From Pelodera strongyloides (Eukaryota > Nematoda > Chromadorea > Rhabditida > Rhabditidae), in contig JAANDG010000394.1 in assembly GCA_036852015.1 (NCBI GenBank), forward strand, positions 1 to 64,000: a DNA stretch of 64,000 bases. Reading direction: 5' to 3'. Position numbers and translations under genes: made by a program. Position 1 is the first letter of the stretch; every line of letters starts with the position of its first letter. Under the pieces are notes generated by a model. It did not search any database. It saw only the letters and a program-made list of their open reading frames with translations, and had not been told where the DNA came from. Shown piece by piece: positions 26,100-39,411 of the stretch.

Positions 26100-27816
26100 T
26101 TGTATACAATGCACAAAGACTCAGAAGTGCTTTTCCAAACGGGACAATTTTACGGATATTTATATATTTCGTCCGCTTTTCCCGTGTTTATTCAGCCGAT
26201 TCCGCATCCAAATAAGTCATAACTGTACAATTTGTCTATGTCAAAATCCCCTTGACAAACAATGACAAAAGTGACTGACAATACAATAATGATGTCACTT
26301 TTGTCAGTTCAACGATAAGCCCCACGTGGCAAAGTATGATTGTATGATTGCATAGGCAAATATGAAACGAACACATTGATACACTCCAGAGCCCTTTCTG
26401 TTGATATCATTCAAGTTTGAAGCTAAAACAAGCTTTCGCCAAAATTTCCGATCCAGTTCCTAAAAGCTGGCGTTGAACGTATCGCCTGTAACCTTGCATT
26501 TAGAGAATTTATAAAATCGTGCTATAACGTCAAGCTTCCAATAATAACATTTATACAGTACCCACCCTTCTGTCCAGAAACAAGCAGTTGTGAGATTCAC
26601 AAAAACAGTCTACTCTACAATGTCTAGCTTACATTACCTTGATTAAATTCACGATTCAACCTTCAGCGTCAAGGTCTAATCGACAGCTGCGAGTCCCACG
26701 GTAAATACGCGATTAATTGTACGCACTGTAATTCCATTGTACGCGAGTCTTTGCCAAGGGATATATATGTATGGGTATAGGTTGCAATTCTTCTAAGCAC
26801 AACATAAATAATAAACATTTATTTTGACTATATTTCGAAGAGACAGACTATTAATCGAAGTGAGCACAACTATGGAAGAAAATACAGTAACGGGTTAAAT
26901 ATGCTCATATCACAGACGACAGACAGTAAAAGTGTAGATAATATTAAATCGTATCACTTAATTAACATCCAATTAAATAAGGTTGGGTGTGGAGAACCCA
27001 TTGACAACAGAAAACACATAAGCCCCATATGACATGGCTCAATGCTGGCAGCTTGTGGTGCTAAACTGGTACGGTAGCACAAAATTAGCATACCGCCACA
27101 CTCAGAGAGCCATACTATACAGAATACCTAAAATGTGTGTATGACCAATCTATTATTCCTTGAAACAAAAGAGAATAATATTAAAACAAAACCATTTGGT
27201 AAAATTAGGTTATGCGAATTTACAAAACAAAACTGATCAACCAGAGAGTTAAAAGACCGTGGTACTTGGTTTTTAGATGGATAGTGTCCCCATTTATTAA
27301 AATCTATGTGATCTTCCGTGAATTCCAGCACATAACGGAACCCATGTTGCATATAACACTATCACACACAGGGAACATAGTTGCCCAAAAACGCTTCAAA
27401 ACCACGCACTAACCGCTTTGAATAAAAGACCCTCCACCACAAAAAAAACGCTCAAATGGAAATACAAACCGCAAGTGTCAATACAAAGAAATAACCTAAC
27501 AGAAAGGGTAAAAGTCAAATAAATTAATAAATTAACAGTAAAACAGGGAAAGGGTAGTCATGTAGTCAATAAATAATAATCAGTGCATACTATCCTACAT
27601 ATACTCAAACAACGATTTGACACCATTATTATACGTTGGCTCGATATCCTAATCTTATTTAGATGACATCTAACATACTAAACACATTACATCCTGCACA
27701 AATGTATGAAAGTTAGCCATGTGCTCAGCGAGAGTTACGTAACCCTCCTTATGTTAGCTGCATCAATTTCTGAAGACTAAAACAACGCAATTTTTGGTAT
27801 GATTAGGCTAACTACA

Positions 27817-30800
27817 CTAATCATCTTCATCTTCGGATACCTGTTCTCCCAGTTGGCGCATTCGAACTCTGAAAAGTTAAACTTTTATTTGGTTTTGGTC
27901 AAAAATTCTTCAAATAATTATTTCCACGTTTCTGATTAATTATATCAAAGATATAAAGTGGCATCTCGGGATACTCAGGAAAGAAGCGGAATGAATAACT
28001 CGCAATTGGCAATAAGTTATGGAAGAACTGAAGAAAAAGCTATGGTGTGATAGCGACTGTTCACAGGTTCACACTTCACAAGCAGAATATTCACTAAAAA
28101 AACCTTTGCAAAAACATGCTCACAAATACCGAAAGAAACAAAAAAGGAGGGCAACGGAATTACCAGTTATCAAGAATGCATAAAATATGAATAAAAAAAA
28201 ATACTTACTTGAGATCTCCAATCTTCTTATGTTGATCTGCCAAAAGAACGAGAAGGTCCTCCTGTTCATCGCGCAGTCGTTTCAACTCATCTTCCGTCTA
28301 ACATTCATAATATATATTTTCTTGATTTGATTTGTGATATGACTATATATTATTAACCCCTGATTAATCTTATTCTGTCTTATCATAAATATCTTACACA
28401 GTCATAAAGCATACTTCTCTCTATGATAATTTAACATATCTTCTCACCTGAGAGTCAAATTTAAAAAACGACGTAACATAAATGGTAGATAGATTAATAG
28501 GTATCAGAAAAGACAATCAGTGATAAAGACTTTAGTAATAGGTCACAAAAAAAGGCAAGCCCGCAAGCTACAAAATACAAATATTATAAATACTCACAAT
28601 AGGGTCGGATTTGTGACCATTAATAGCCATGTTGGTTTGATGTTGTTGGAGCTGAAAACAAAAGGCATGAGTATTGGAAAAAAAAGTAAACACACAAACA
28701 CATTTTGAGATCAAATGTAAAGTCTAACGGCACGTAAAAACAAACACGGGTATCTAGTGTAATATTCTGTAACGATGAAACACGAGCTAGGTCAAAGATC
28801 ATCCATTAATCCATTAAAATAACAAAGAAACTAAAACAAAAACTGTTGATTTGATATACCCGTAGTACTTACCGCATTAACTTGTTGTTCCAATGCTTCT
28901 GCTCGCTCTTTCCAAGCATTCGTTGCCTCAATATGTTGCTGGAGCTGGAAAATGAAAAAAGGTAATTAAAAAAACTAAAAACATTTCTTCCCGAGAATAG
29001 GAAAATTAAGTCAGAAAGAGTGGTGGTAAAAAATAGAGCACATAAAATAGAACATACACAAAGAAAGTAAATATTCTTTTATAAACTCTACCTGTTGACT
29101 TTGCTGCTCAAATGCCTGCCATCCATACTGTAGTTGTTGTTCCACTTCAACAACTTGCTTCTCCAGCTGCTGCACGGCAACATCCCGGCCTTCGCCTATC
29201 TAAACTATCTTAATAGTTACTCAAATAAAATTAAGAAAACAGAAAGCCCGTATCGCAAAGGAATATTTATAGTTCTAAACAACCTAACATACGGTCTCAG
29301 AGAATCTTTTAAGAGTGTTTATTTTTGTTCAATAATGATTATTATTATTCTTACAATTAATGATACCTGTGCAAGTTGATATGACTGCCACTGACTTGCC
29401 CACTGTTTGTATTTTTCCACTTCAGCGATCCATTGCTGATTTACACTAAAGAAATGAAGAATTGGAAAGTGGACATGTTTCAACAAACAAATAAGTAAAT
29501 CAAAAAAAAACGGACAGTGGTGCTTCTAGTGCTTCACAGTCGCTCAATTAAGATACATGCCATATGCAGAACAGTTATATTTTCATTCCTTTCTCATTAT
29601 TCAATAACTCACGAAATGGTAGACAAAAACTCAGGCGGTTATATAACTTAAAACCCAACAGTAGTATCCCACCTCATGGGGGGGGGGGGAAGTTGACAAA
29701 TTAACTGAGCAAAGCAATAAAACAACGATAAACTTACGTGGTCAAGTGCGCAACCTGCACATTTAACTGCTGTACTTGGGTGTCATTCACTGACATTCCC
29801 TGCATTTTGTTCCTTAGCGCCTCCAATTCCTGTTCGAGTTCCGACTTCTTGCTCTAAACGTAGAAAATGGACTTTTAGACTCTGAAGTGAAGGAGCGTAC
29901 CGACGCACTCGAAAACACCGTAAAACGAAACATCACACACAGAATAGTTGTCGACGTTTCAGACTGGGAATAAGTAAAAAAAAAACAGGAAGACTAATGA
30001 CTAATACTCTGATAATATTAGAAATGTGAGAATCACAACTTATATAGGGAGAAGTAATGAAACATAAAACCAGACAAACCTGTGCTTTCTTTAGGTTTTC
30101 AATCTCCTCGAGTGCTCTCTTGTGATCCGTCTTCAGTACACTGATCTCTTCGTCTTGACGCTTGATCAGATCCTGGGAACAATACGATATTAGATCAATA
30201 CATCATATGATTTGACTTATAACACTGTTCACTTACCCACCCACCCACTATTTTCTATTTCTGTCTCGGAACAAACCATCGTCTAAGACACACCGCCTTA
30301 TATTCGAGATAGCGGGCCCGAAACCTGGGACCCCGGGTTCTACTTTTACAAGCTCGTGAGAGACAATTGTATTTGTATGTGTGAAATGGTATACCTAAAC
30401 AACAATAAAAAGTCGCATTTTTCTCGATCACAGGAAGAGGAATCATTGCTGAAAGAATTAACACCAACCTTGAAAGACTGAATAATAGCATCGCTGCTCG
30501 TCCCCACTGTGGTCGCTTCCTTGGCCGATCGTACCAATTTAAGAAGGTTGGCTGGAAAAGTAACGCTAAAAACAGAAACACACAACCAAAACTACTGGAA
30601 AGAAAAAAGTTGCCACACAACTTATGCTGCTCAACCTTTGCAACAATTGCTAAACAAACATATACACTGAATCCAAAGCATCCCGAATCCAATATTCACT
30701 CACCTTCCTGCGACTTGAATAATTTAATAAAGTGGAAGTCGAGGAACAATTCAGTCGGGGTCTTTGCCAGAGGTTGGGGCTTCTGCGCGGCACGCACAAA

Positions 30801-33800
30801 CTGTTCCGTACGGCTGAGACCCTGAACAGGATTGATAATAACAAACGTACTCTACACTATGTTATTTACAATTGCTACATTGTACACTCGTAATGATGCA
30901 CTATTTTAAACATTTGAATATAACATATAAGGCACACACGTATATTTAGAAACAATTAACAATAATATAATTTAACATACAAAAGTTAACTAGCGAACAA
31001 GAAAGACTACAGTTGAATAAATTACAAAATAATTATTTTGAAGGAAAACACTACCTCCAACGCTCCGGCAATGAAATCCTTTCCGACACGTCTCGTTAAT
31101 AGTGCGTCAATTGAGGTTCTAAAACAGCTGCGATTTAGACAATGCGAAATACAAGCGAGGTCGCAATGGGTAACAATGTACCTTATAGAATAAGAAACTA
31201 ATATGAAACATCACTATTTTTTTTATAAAAAGTAAAGAAACTCCCAGTATTTGGCACCAGACGGGTAGTTTTATTTTACATTTATTCACTTACTCGCTGT
31301 GCCGGTTCGACACACGATGAACAGCCAAACGATACCAATTCCGATATCAACAATACTCTAATACTCGAAAATTAAAAAAATTGAATATCAATTTGGAGAA
31401 TTATTGCGTAGAGTTTTTGCAACATTTATTTTATTAATGCAAATAGTATATTCTTTAAGTGTATTATACTACTATGGTTTAATAAATAAATGTGATTGCT
31501 CACTTGGTCTTCTCATCGTTGGAGTGTTGTAGACAAGTGAGCAAGAGAAAGGCCATCACTCCCCGCACACCCTGCTGCTCACTCTCCGACCCCTCACCAC
31601 ATTCGTCCGCTCAAATAAGGAAATTAAAGCGAAATACCAGCCGGTTTTTAAAAACACATCGAGTAGACCATCAATCTCATGCAGCTTATGCTAGCGAGCA
31701 TAAATTAGAATAAAAAATTGAGTTAAATTCGAGGAAATTTGCATATCATAGCTAACCTGATACATAAATAGGTATAAATCCCTATATTATATCACTGGCC
31801 TCAGATCCAATTATATTAACTCTTTTTGTAGGAGATATCTTACAAGCTCATTCTTCACGTTATTAAGATAACTGTTGGTTTTCTTCTCGCAGATTTTGTG
31901 TTAAGAAAGATTTATACAATCCTAGTTACAACGCAAAACCAACTTGCCACCTAATTCCTAATTTGTATATATTTTATCAACTACTTGTAGCGTTTTTAAT
32001 TTTCACGTTCATACAGAAATATCATGAACAACGCTTATAAACATTAAAACTGAACGTGAACCGATAGATAGTGGCTGGGAGAATATCACCAATAAAAAAT
32101 AAAGAGTAAGTGACATATATACTACCATATACAAGGATTCAAGGAATATAGGCGTATTCAGTGCAGAAACAGTATGGACTAAAATGGGCATTATCAAGTT
32201 AGATACATTATTTGAACATCAAAACCAACCAATTTGAGTCGTCAGATAGTTGAGATTCTCTTGGTCCGCAACAAAAAGTGCTACTGCTGCGGGACAGTTG
32301 TGCATCCAAACGGAAAGCAACATCAGAACTCCCACCCTTTGCTGGGAGCGCCGGTTTCCGAGACTCAGCTAAAAGAGGGTCAAACATTATCTTATCATCT
32401 ACTTTGATTTTTTTTTTCATCTTCTCTCATGGCGTTGCGCTCTTTTAATGTGTATAATAAATATTCAAATAAAAGAGACATATATATATATATATATATA
32501 TATATAACATATAAAACAAGATCAAGTAACTGCACAAGCAGAATATTCACTAAAAAAACCTTTGCAAATTACGCAACGTAACGTTTTCTCCCAATAATAA
32601 ATGAAAACTAGTTAGTGTGATCCTAATAAGACGTTACAAGGAATACGTGCAATACTGCTCGTAAAGGTTCTAAAAACAAAATGTTAACTAAATAACTTAC
32701 CAACATCTTGGCTACATGAGTTATTAGAGGAGCGGGCGGCTCATCAACAGCCAAACTGAGCTGGACCCTCAGGAGTTGCTCTCGAAGATGCTCCACCTAG
32801 AAACGCGTGAGATAGGTAATCAACACGTAAACACAATTATAAAATTAAATTATATAACATGCTAGGAGCTAGATCTAGACGACCACTTTAACTTTTAGCC
32901 GATTGAAACAAACGAAACGGGACTTACTAATGCGTATGGAACACTTTTTAAATCCCTCATACACTTCTTGAAACATGTAACAATTTCGTTCTTTCTCTCG
33001 TTTTTTCAAAATGTAGGGCCCGGTCGCCCCGTGGAACAGATATGATTGCGTAGCTCATAATTATGCTGACAATTCTGCGAATTTTTCCATACGACTTATG
33101 ACGTAAAGTCTGCAACCTTTAGCCACAATTTGTTTTCATGGTAATATTTCTGAAATCCCAGACTTGCGGTATAAAAGATTAAGGGAACAATTTTCCCATG
33201 AGCCCGACCTTTGAACATCCAAAGATTCAGCTTATATAATGAATGCCAACTCACATCAAGAAGGCAGTGTAGAAGGGCGACACATCCAAACCACGACTGC
33301 ACCGACTCAGAGGCAGAGATTGCCTAAACCGATATAATCTGAACACTAAACTAGAAAAATAGTTCAGCGTTACAGAAAAAGTGAACATTAAGAAATAAGA
33401 AATGAATATCGCTAATCTCAAGTGCAGGAGTGAAACTAACTGAACTTTTCTACACAATATCAATCATCTATCAGAGAAAACAAAAATCAGAGAGATGAGG
33501 AAAAAAATAGGAAATAAGTCAGTCAAGAGTTCAAGAGTCATAAACCAAATTTTGCAGCTCCTGCTCACAATAATAGATAAACACACCTGAATCAACAATG
33601 TTCCCGTGGTCATTCCGTCTCCAGTATGTGATGAAGCTGGCAGCAAAGTTTCGATAATCTGAATAAAAAATAAAAGTAAAACAAGGATAAGGTGAACTAC
33701 AAACACCCTCTACAACCAAATCACGGAAACAGTGCATCAAGGTTTTGCAGTCTGTGTGTGAATAAAGTGCTTTACATTAGACAAATATAAACTATAATAG

Positions 33801-36800
33801 GCTCAAAACTCAAAACAAGCAAAGCTCCACATAAAAAAATGATAAATAAGGAAATATTTTGTTAATACCTTTGTCTTGCCAAACTCGTTGTCGTGAAGGT
33901 AAGAGAGGAAACAGTAAAAGACAGCGCATCTCAATTTGAAAGGTTGTCGCTCCGAAGTCATACTAATCAGAAGCACAACGAGGGAAGACCTGAAATAGGT
34001 ATAGATATTCTTTTAAAGTGGAAATAAAGCGGTGCGTAAAATCGCTCTATCCGCTATACGCACGGCTTCGAATTGGATCAGACCATCTCCTGACATTGTG
34101 GCTATCGTAAAGTACCTGTTTAAGACAACTGACAAACATATCATGCAATGTTTGGATCGCAAAGTTAAAGACATCATTCGATCATTCCTAATTACTATGT
34201 GATTTGGTCAGTTCTAGCCCAGCAAAAAAGTGCAGACAAAACAAATAATCAAACCCAAACTATATTATAGCTATCGTGCTAACAAAGGAAATGTTGTACC
34301 GGAAATGTCATAATATAAACAGCAAACTAATATAACACCAAATACTGACCTGTGCTCCCCTTCAGCGGCAATTAGTGAAGTACTTGCAAAGTATTCCTGG
34401 TTGTTGTAATTACCCCTAATTATCTCGGCCACAGCAATAACCGCTTCGGTCAAAACCTAGAAAAAACACAAGTAAATAGCAAGCAACGGCAATCATTCTT
34501 ATTGACGCATATTGGCTATTGGCATCAAGCCCTCAACCTTTCTGAAGAGTATGAAACATTTAGCTAATGGGGTTTCCATGTTCGCGAATCGCACGAGTGA
34601 AAATGACAAATCGGTTGTCCATGTATTCAAGTCATTTTCCATGAATGTCAATTGCCCACCGTAACCCATGCGAATGACACACATGACATGGTCCTGCAGC
34701 GAAAATGTATCAGACTTGCTATTTGAAATATATCCGTACTATATTGAAAACCGCTGCGGTACCATGTAATTTACATTGACTCGAACATGGACAGGTCTTT
34801 TTCGCAAGTGCGATTCGCGAACATGGAAACCCATCACCAGTTTAAAAAGATCCTTGTTGTAACTCACTAAACATGTGACTAATGCAATATGCAATTATTT
34901 CAAGCGGTACTCAATACTCTATATTCTTTTTATTCTCTTTTTCAAACTACCGGGCAGAACCTAAGACAATAATGGTGTAATAAAACCAACTTACGTCAAC
35001 ACTAACTCCCAATTCGGAAAGAAGGACACGACAAAGGACACCGAGAATCTCTGAAAATAGAGGCACTCACATTCATGCGTATACTGCCTGATTTGCTGTG
35101 TCAAAACATAAAACATACGCATGCAAGAGCAATCACCTTTGTGCCACCTTTGGCTCAACCACACATAAACACTCAAAGAATACAGGCAAAGCAAAAACAT
35201 ACCAGGAAACTAAGAACAGAATATAATGAAACTATGAAACATTGAGCACTAATTAAAAAAACATGCTCAACATGGGGGGGGGGACTAAACAAAACAAACA
35301 AATAAAGGAAATGAAAACCAACGATTGTGATGCATTTGCTTCTGAGCCGCGTGCGTATTTGCATGATTGTTGTCTGGAGCCACAAGAGCGCGAATTACCT
35401 AAAATTTTAATTTAACAAAAAACTGCGTGGGCAAAGAAACTCCCCGTTTTGGTCTTGTCCAGCCCAGAATAAGCGAAATTGCTTGATTTCTACCCAAACT
35501 CCTAAACAACGAAGGAACGTGACATAGTCAAACCAACAAGTAACACTCTACTATCTAACTGTCACTGTTCGAGATACTAAACTCTAAATTCATGGCAATA
35601 ACCAGGATCATGTCACTTTTGCGTCAAGCAAGCACTAAAACGGCTTAACATACGAGTATATAAAGCAATGTGCCTAGCAACGTGGCAAGAACCAAAAACA
35701 CAACACAACGACAAACTCGCCTGGGTTAAAAATATTAAATTTGCAGTTCTCTGTTTTGGCCAGTCGGGACCTTCTTCTCCTTCCTCTGGGTACAGGAATG
35801 AATTGAGAACATTGGCCAATCTTCCGATCAAACTACAAAAAAAAGATATCACATATTTCTATCAAACTACAAGATACAAGGTTTTAAGGGACTGAATTTC
35901 TATGTATTATAAGAAAATGCTGACAATGAGAAGCGCACATCCACCTCACAAATTAGTTGTACAGAACTTTAAGTACCTTACATCAAATCGGGTAAAATTG
36001 TTCAAGCATTCCTTCCAATAAGGACGCAAATCAATGCAAAACATATGAAACCATCCAAACATTTCACCCTTAAACCCCCATAAACTGACTTATTCTCTCT
36101 GAAAAGTTGTTGATTGTTGCCATTTTTCCGCAACAGATTCAAGATGACAAAGAGGCAATCTTCGATGACGATGCCTGAATAAAACAGTGATGTTTTAAGC
36201 GAATCGAAACTTTAAAATGTAAACACGCCGCAGACTAACTACGCAAGATATTGGAAACACACTTAAAGTGAAATACCGCTCGATTTTTGAAACACATCGA
36301 GTAGACGAGCATTCTTATGCAAATGAACACAAATTAGGACAGCAAATCGAGCCAAATTCGAGCAGATTAGCATAAATACGAAAAAATTCAGTTGTCCACG
36401 ATGCGTTTCAAAAGCCGGCCGGTATTTCGCTTCAACAAAAAAGTTTTATACGTTGAAGTTAGTAGGGAATGACGATTGCCGCATCATATAAGGAAAACGA
36501 AACTAACTATCAATTGGCTCCGTCTCCACAATGTCCAATAAGAGAGTAAATGCATTATCATAGGCCAGCAATTGCTGTACTTGAGAATGCGCTCTCGACA
36601 ATTCACAGAGCATGAGAATCGCTTCATTTCGAACAACCTACAATACAACAGTTAAACTTCTGAGTCGGTAATTAACTTGAAAAGTACCGCACACAAAAAA
36701 GTGTCAAAGTATCACACATACACAAAATGTGTAAAGCCGTATTGTACCTACTTTGGGAAATTTGTATATGATACGCATTTCTTATGTATCCTATGCAAAG

Positions 36801-38703
36801 TGTGTGCCCGAAGCTTGCCCGGCGGGCACAGACTTTGCATAGGATACATAGGGCGCATTCGAGTTGGGCAAAAAACGAAATAATCAGTTCGAGTTCACTG
36901 TTGGCCAGTGTTAGCGCGCTGTGAAATAGCCCGCTCATATGAGAGACGCAGATTCGTGAAAGTGTTTTTTTTCTGGGCCCTCTTATTTGTCAACAATCTC
37001 TCACCCTATCAACTCGAACAGAATATTTCGCGAAATTTATGCATTTTGCCCAACTCGAATGCGCCCATAGGAAATGCGTATCATATGCAAATTTCCCAAA
37101 GCAGTACAATTCGGCTTTAAGTTAAATGCAAAAACAATTACCTCCCGATTATCATGGATCAGGTCCACAAGTTTTGTCACACCCATCGGTTGTTCGATAA
37201 CAGCCTTTTGTACTTCGGCGCCACGGTGGCGGAGAAGAGAAGTAAGGAGTTGGACCGCAACCCTGCAACGATAACTTACTACCAACAATATGTAATCACC
37301 AAACCAAGGACTCTCTTAAAGGGAATATGTAGGCCCTTTTTGAAGTTAAGCTGTGTTAATAGAATGCGTGTTCCCCATTAAGGAAACAACAAAAAAAGCT
37401 GTCAAACGTCTCCCAGTTGAAAGTAAATGATTTTCAAAGTTCACCTTTTCCATAGTAAACGCGTTTACTGAAACCCTGGCTTACCCGCCAGTGTCAATGG
37501 AGCAAATTTCAACTTTGCATGCGGATATCGGCAAATAGCAAGATTCAATATGCAGGGCATGCAAATTCGAATTTACATATTCAGTCGTCTATTTAATGCA
37601 TGTCTGGTATGGAAACGCCAGTTACGTGTTTTTTTTTGCGCATTCTGACTGCATACATATTCGCTTTAAGATATGAATAAGATATTTATTGATATGTCTA
37701 AGTCACGGCGCTCCATTCCGATTTACGTTAGAATCAAAACATTTCATCTATTCATCGCTATGCATGGTGAGATCACAAGAAGTTATAAAATATTAAAATA
37801 TTGTTTTACGCTTCAAGAGCGTGCACATTTATTCAAGGGTGAAAATACAGATTGTTGAGATGATGATAACATGGACAAAATACTAACCTACGAACAGGGA
37901 ATTCAAATTGCTCGGAGCAGGCCAGCAAGGCAGGAATGAGCGCCGACTTCTTCAACATTAGCTGAAAGAAAAACAATTGCGAATATCACAACTTCAGAAT
38001 CACTGAACACTCAAGCAGTGTGAATAACTCAGTGCCTACAAAATCCGGAGCGATTCCAGGGCAAAAGCAAATTTGTACATTTGAGTGAAACATATTGATA
38101 AAACACCCCGCGAAATTTGCTGTTTATAATAATCAAAATCCTTCAAATATACTACATACGTTTGGAATAGATTTCGAAACGGTCAAAGAAAATCCGGGCG
38201 CGTACCTACGTATGGAATAATATCCAAATTCCAATGATTTTTTTTACATATTACACCTACTTCAGCCAGTCGTTCTCCTAATTCGTCGTCTTCTCCCACA
38301 TCATCGTCACCACTAAGTACAGCTACCAGGATTTCCAGTGTCAGAGCCGTCAGATCCGTATTCGTCCGTTCTTTGGTTAATATTTCCAAGAATGAGTTGA
38401 TACCCATGGTCCCAACAGCCAGGCGCATCTTCTAAACAAAAATACCCGTGAATACCTCAAGCATTTCAAATTACCTCACTTGATGGTCAGTTATGTTGCA
38501 CTACGTACATTGAGGAAACAACTACATTTACAAAATCAAAACCAAACCTTAGCCATGTTCCGCAAAGCACGTAGAGCATCCCTCCGGTCTTCGAGCGCCG
38601 AACAGGTCTCCACGCGTTCAACCAATCTTTCAACGATTTCAGCCCCATTGTCGTCGTCAGCTTCTGCGGCACCGCCGCCGAAGAAGCTACGGAAATATGA
38701 CAT
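27817..38703 (-). CDS. USO1: General vesicular transport factor USO1/p115, complete, 878 aa
   Basis: Golgin tether for ER-to-Golgi and intra-Golgi vesicles that acts with Rab1 and SNAREs. Twenty-seven exons on the minus strand: 38703-38548, 38431-38261, 37961-37888, 37262-37142, 36637-36508, 36174-36090, 35832-35721, 35398-35323, 35050-34995, 34456-34350, 33989-33869, 33658-33587, 33323-33255, 32796-32701, 32368-32230, 31609-31504, 31118-31055, 30821-30700, 30565-30469, 30172-30080, 29853-29738, 29445-29367, 29199-29092, 28944-28873, 28651-28598, 28297-28209, 27868-27817. All phases join. Exons 1-18 encode the armadillo-like head ([11 protein letters not shown] start, [89 protein letters not shown]). 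Exons 19-26 are a glutamine-rich coiled coil ending in [18 protein letters not shown], which matches the family's conserved C-terminal block. The tail is acidic (SEDEDD). Length is near that of human p115 (about 960 aa). The intron after exon 7 uses a GC donor. Confidence 0.95.
31624..31745. mobile_element. TTAA palindromic element, family D, truncated half
   Basis: One terminus and arm survive; the second arm is gone. In the USO1 intron before the exon starting at 31609. On the minus strand the surviving terminus (atttcgctttaa) forms the upstream part of the acceptor region. Confidence 0.75.
32478..32507 (+). repeat. TA dinucleotide run
   Basis: About 13 uninterrupted ta units in a USO1 intron. 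The nearby segment at 32533-32568 repeats 28071-28112 (caagcagaatattcactaaa). Confidence 0.8.
34568..34834. mobile_element. Inverted-repeat element, CCATGTTTGCG family, second copy
   Basis: Arms tttccatgttcgcgaatcgc and gcgattcgcgaacatggaaa, with the internal catggtcctgcagcgaaaatg shared with 39412-40004. In a USO1 intron. Confidence 0.75.
36263..36435. mobile_element. TTAA palindromic element, family D, copy 5
   Basis: Left end TTAAAGTGAAATACCG, right end cggtatttcgcttcaa (one change in the terminal TTAA). In a USO1 intron. Confidence 0.8.
36731..37120. mobile_element. TTAA palindromic element, family E, carrying a nested insertion
   Basis: Outer arms run from gtaaagccgtattgtacc to ggtacaattcggctttaa-like sequence near 37100-37120 (left TTAA mutated to GTAA). 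The right arm is interrupted by the 214-bp element at 36852-37065. In a USO1 intron. Confidence 0.75.
36852..37065. mobile_element. Inverted-repeat element nested in the family E palindrome
   Basis: 214 bp with terminal inverted repeats GGCGCATTCGAGTTGGGCAA and complement, flanked by CATAG at 36847-36851 and 37066-37070. Removing the element and one CATAG restores the host palindrome, which confirms the insertion. Confidence 0.85.
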
Positions 38704-38716
38704 TTCTGCAAACATA
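38704..38716 (-). other. Probable trans-splice acceptor of the USO1 gene
   Basis: On the minus strand the acceptor tgtttgcag ends two bases before the start codon at 38703. It looks like the acceptor in front of the LIM, collagen and receptor start codons. Confidence 0.5.
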
Positions 38717-38918
38717 CAAGTACAACACAAATAAACTGCTGAAATTACATCGTATTTTCTGAATGATACAAAACTGAAACACGCAACATAGGATTGTCAA
38801 AAACAGCTTTAAATCTGGAAGTAAATAAAGAACGATGCGCCATTTCGAAAACTACACGAGTGCGTCAGCTTTCTGGAGATTAAGGACACATTTTAATACA
38901 TCTACAACTATGCTGGAG

Positions 38919-39360
38919 AACGGACCGAGTCCCGTTCCGAGTGCGCGGTCCGTTTGCAAACGCACCGGGTGCACGGGCCGAGTACTCGGAACGAAATGCG
39001 GTTACCTACCGATTTGAAAACGGACCGAGTACGGTTCCGGGTGTAGGTCTCGGTACGCGTTCCGAGTTCATAATCGATTTTTTAACCAAAGGCGAAAAAG
39101 AATTCCACTAACGCACGACTGGCACGCGTGTGTGGATAGCGCAGTGACTAATGCGTTGCTTTCTAGGAAATAGGTCAATGGTTCGAATCCCGCAAAATGT
39201 GTGAAGAGTAAATTAAAAAGTGCCAAAACTACCGTAGTCAATATTTGAATTTTTTTGAATTTTCGTCGGGAACGTCGGTGCGACGGTCGGAGTGGAAGAT
39301 CCCAGTACGCACTCCGGAGCGCGTACCGGGATCTACACTCGGAACGGGACTCGGTACGTT
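38919..39360. mobile_element. Inverted-repeat element containing a tRNA-like segment
   Basis: Termini AACGGACCGAGTCCCGTTCC and, at the right end, its complement with one change (ggaacgggactcggtacgtt). Further copies of the ggaccgagt motif lie inside. Positions 39125-39195 look tRNA-like. 442 bp, intergenic. Confidence 0.65.
39125..39195 (+). repeat. tRNA-like segment inside an inverted-repeat element
   Basis: tgtggatagcgcagtgacta resembles an A box and ggttcgaatccc a B box. It lies in the middle of the element 38919-39360. Confidence 0.45.
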
Positions 39361-39411
39361 TGGCTACCAGAGAAGGGGAAATAAACAAACAACAAGAAAC
39401 TAATGGGGTTT

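Noticed and set aside
29677..29691. Runs of G (also 35274-35283)
   Set aside because: Homopolymer runs in introns, both after cat; too short to interpret and prone to sequencing error.
32009..32197. Possible extra USO1 exon (minus strand, after an acceptor near 32182)
   Set aside because: The reading [15 protein letters not shown] loosely resembles the family, but the exon at 32368-32230 already encodes that part and joins in phase to 31609.
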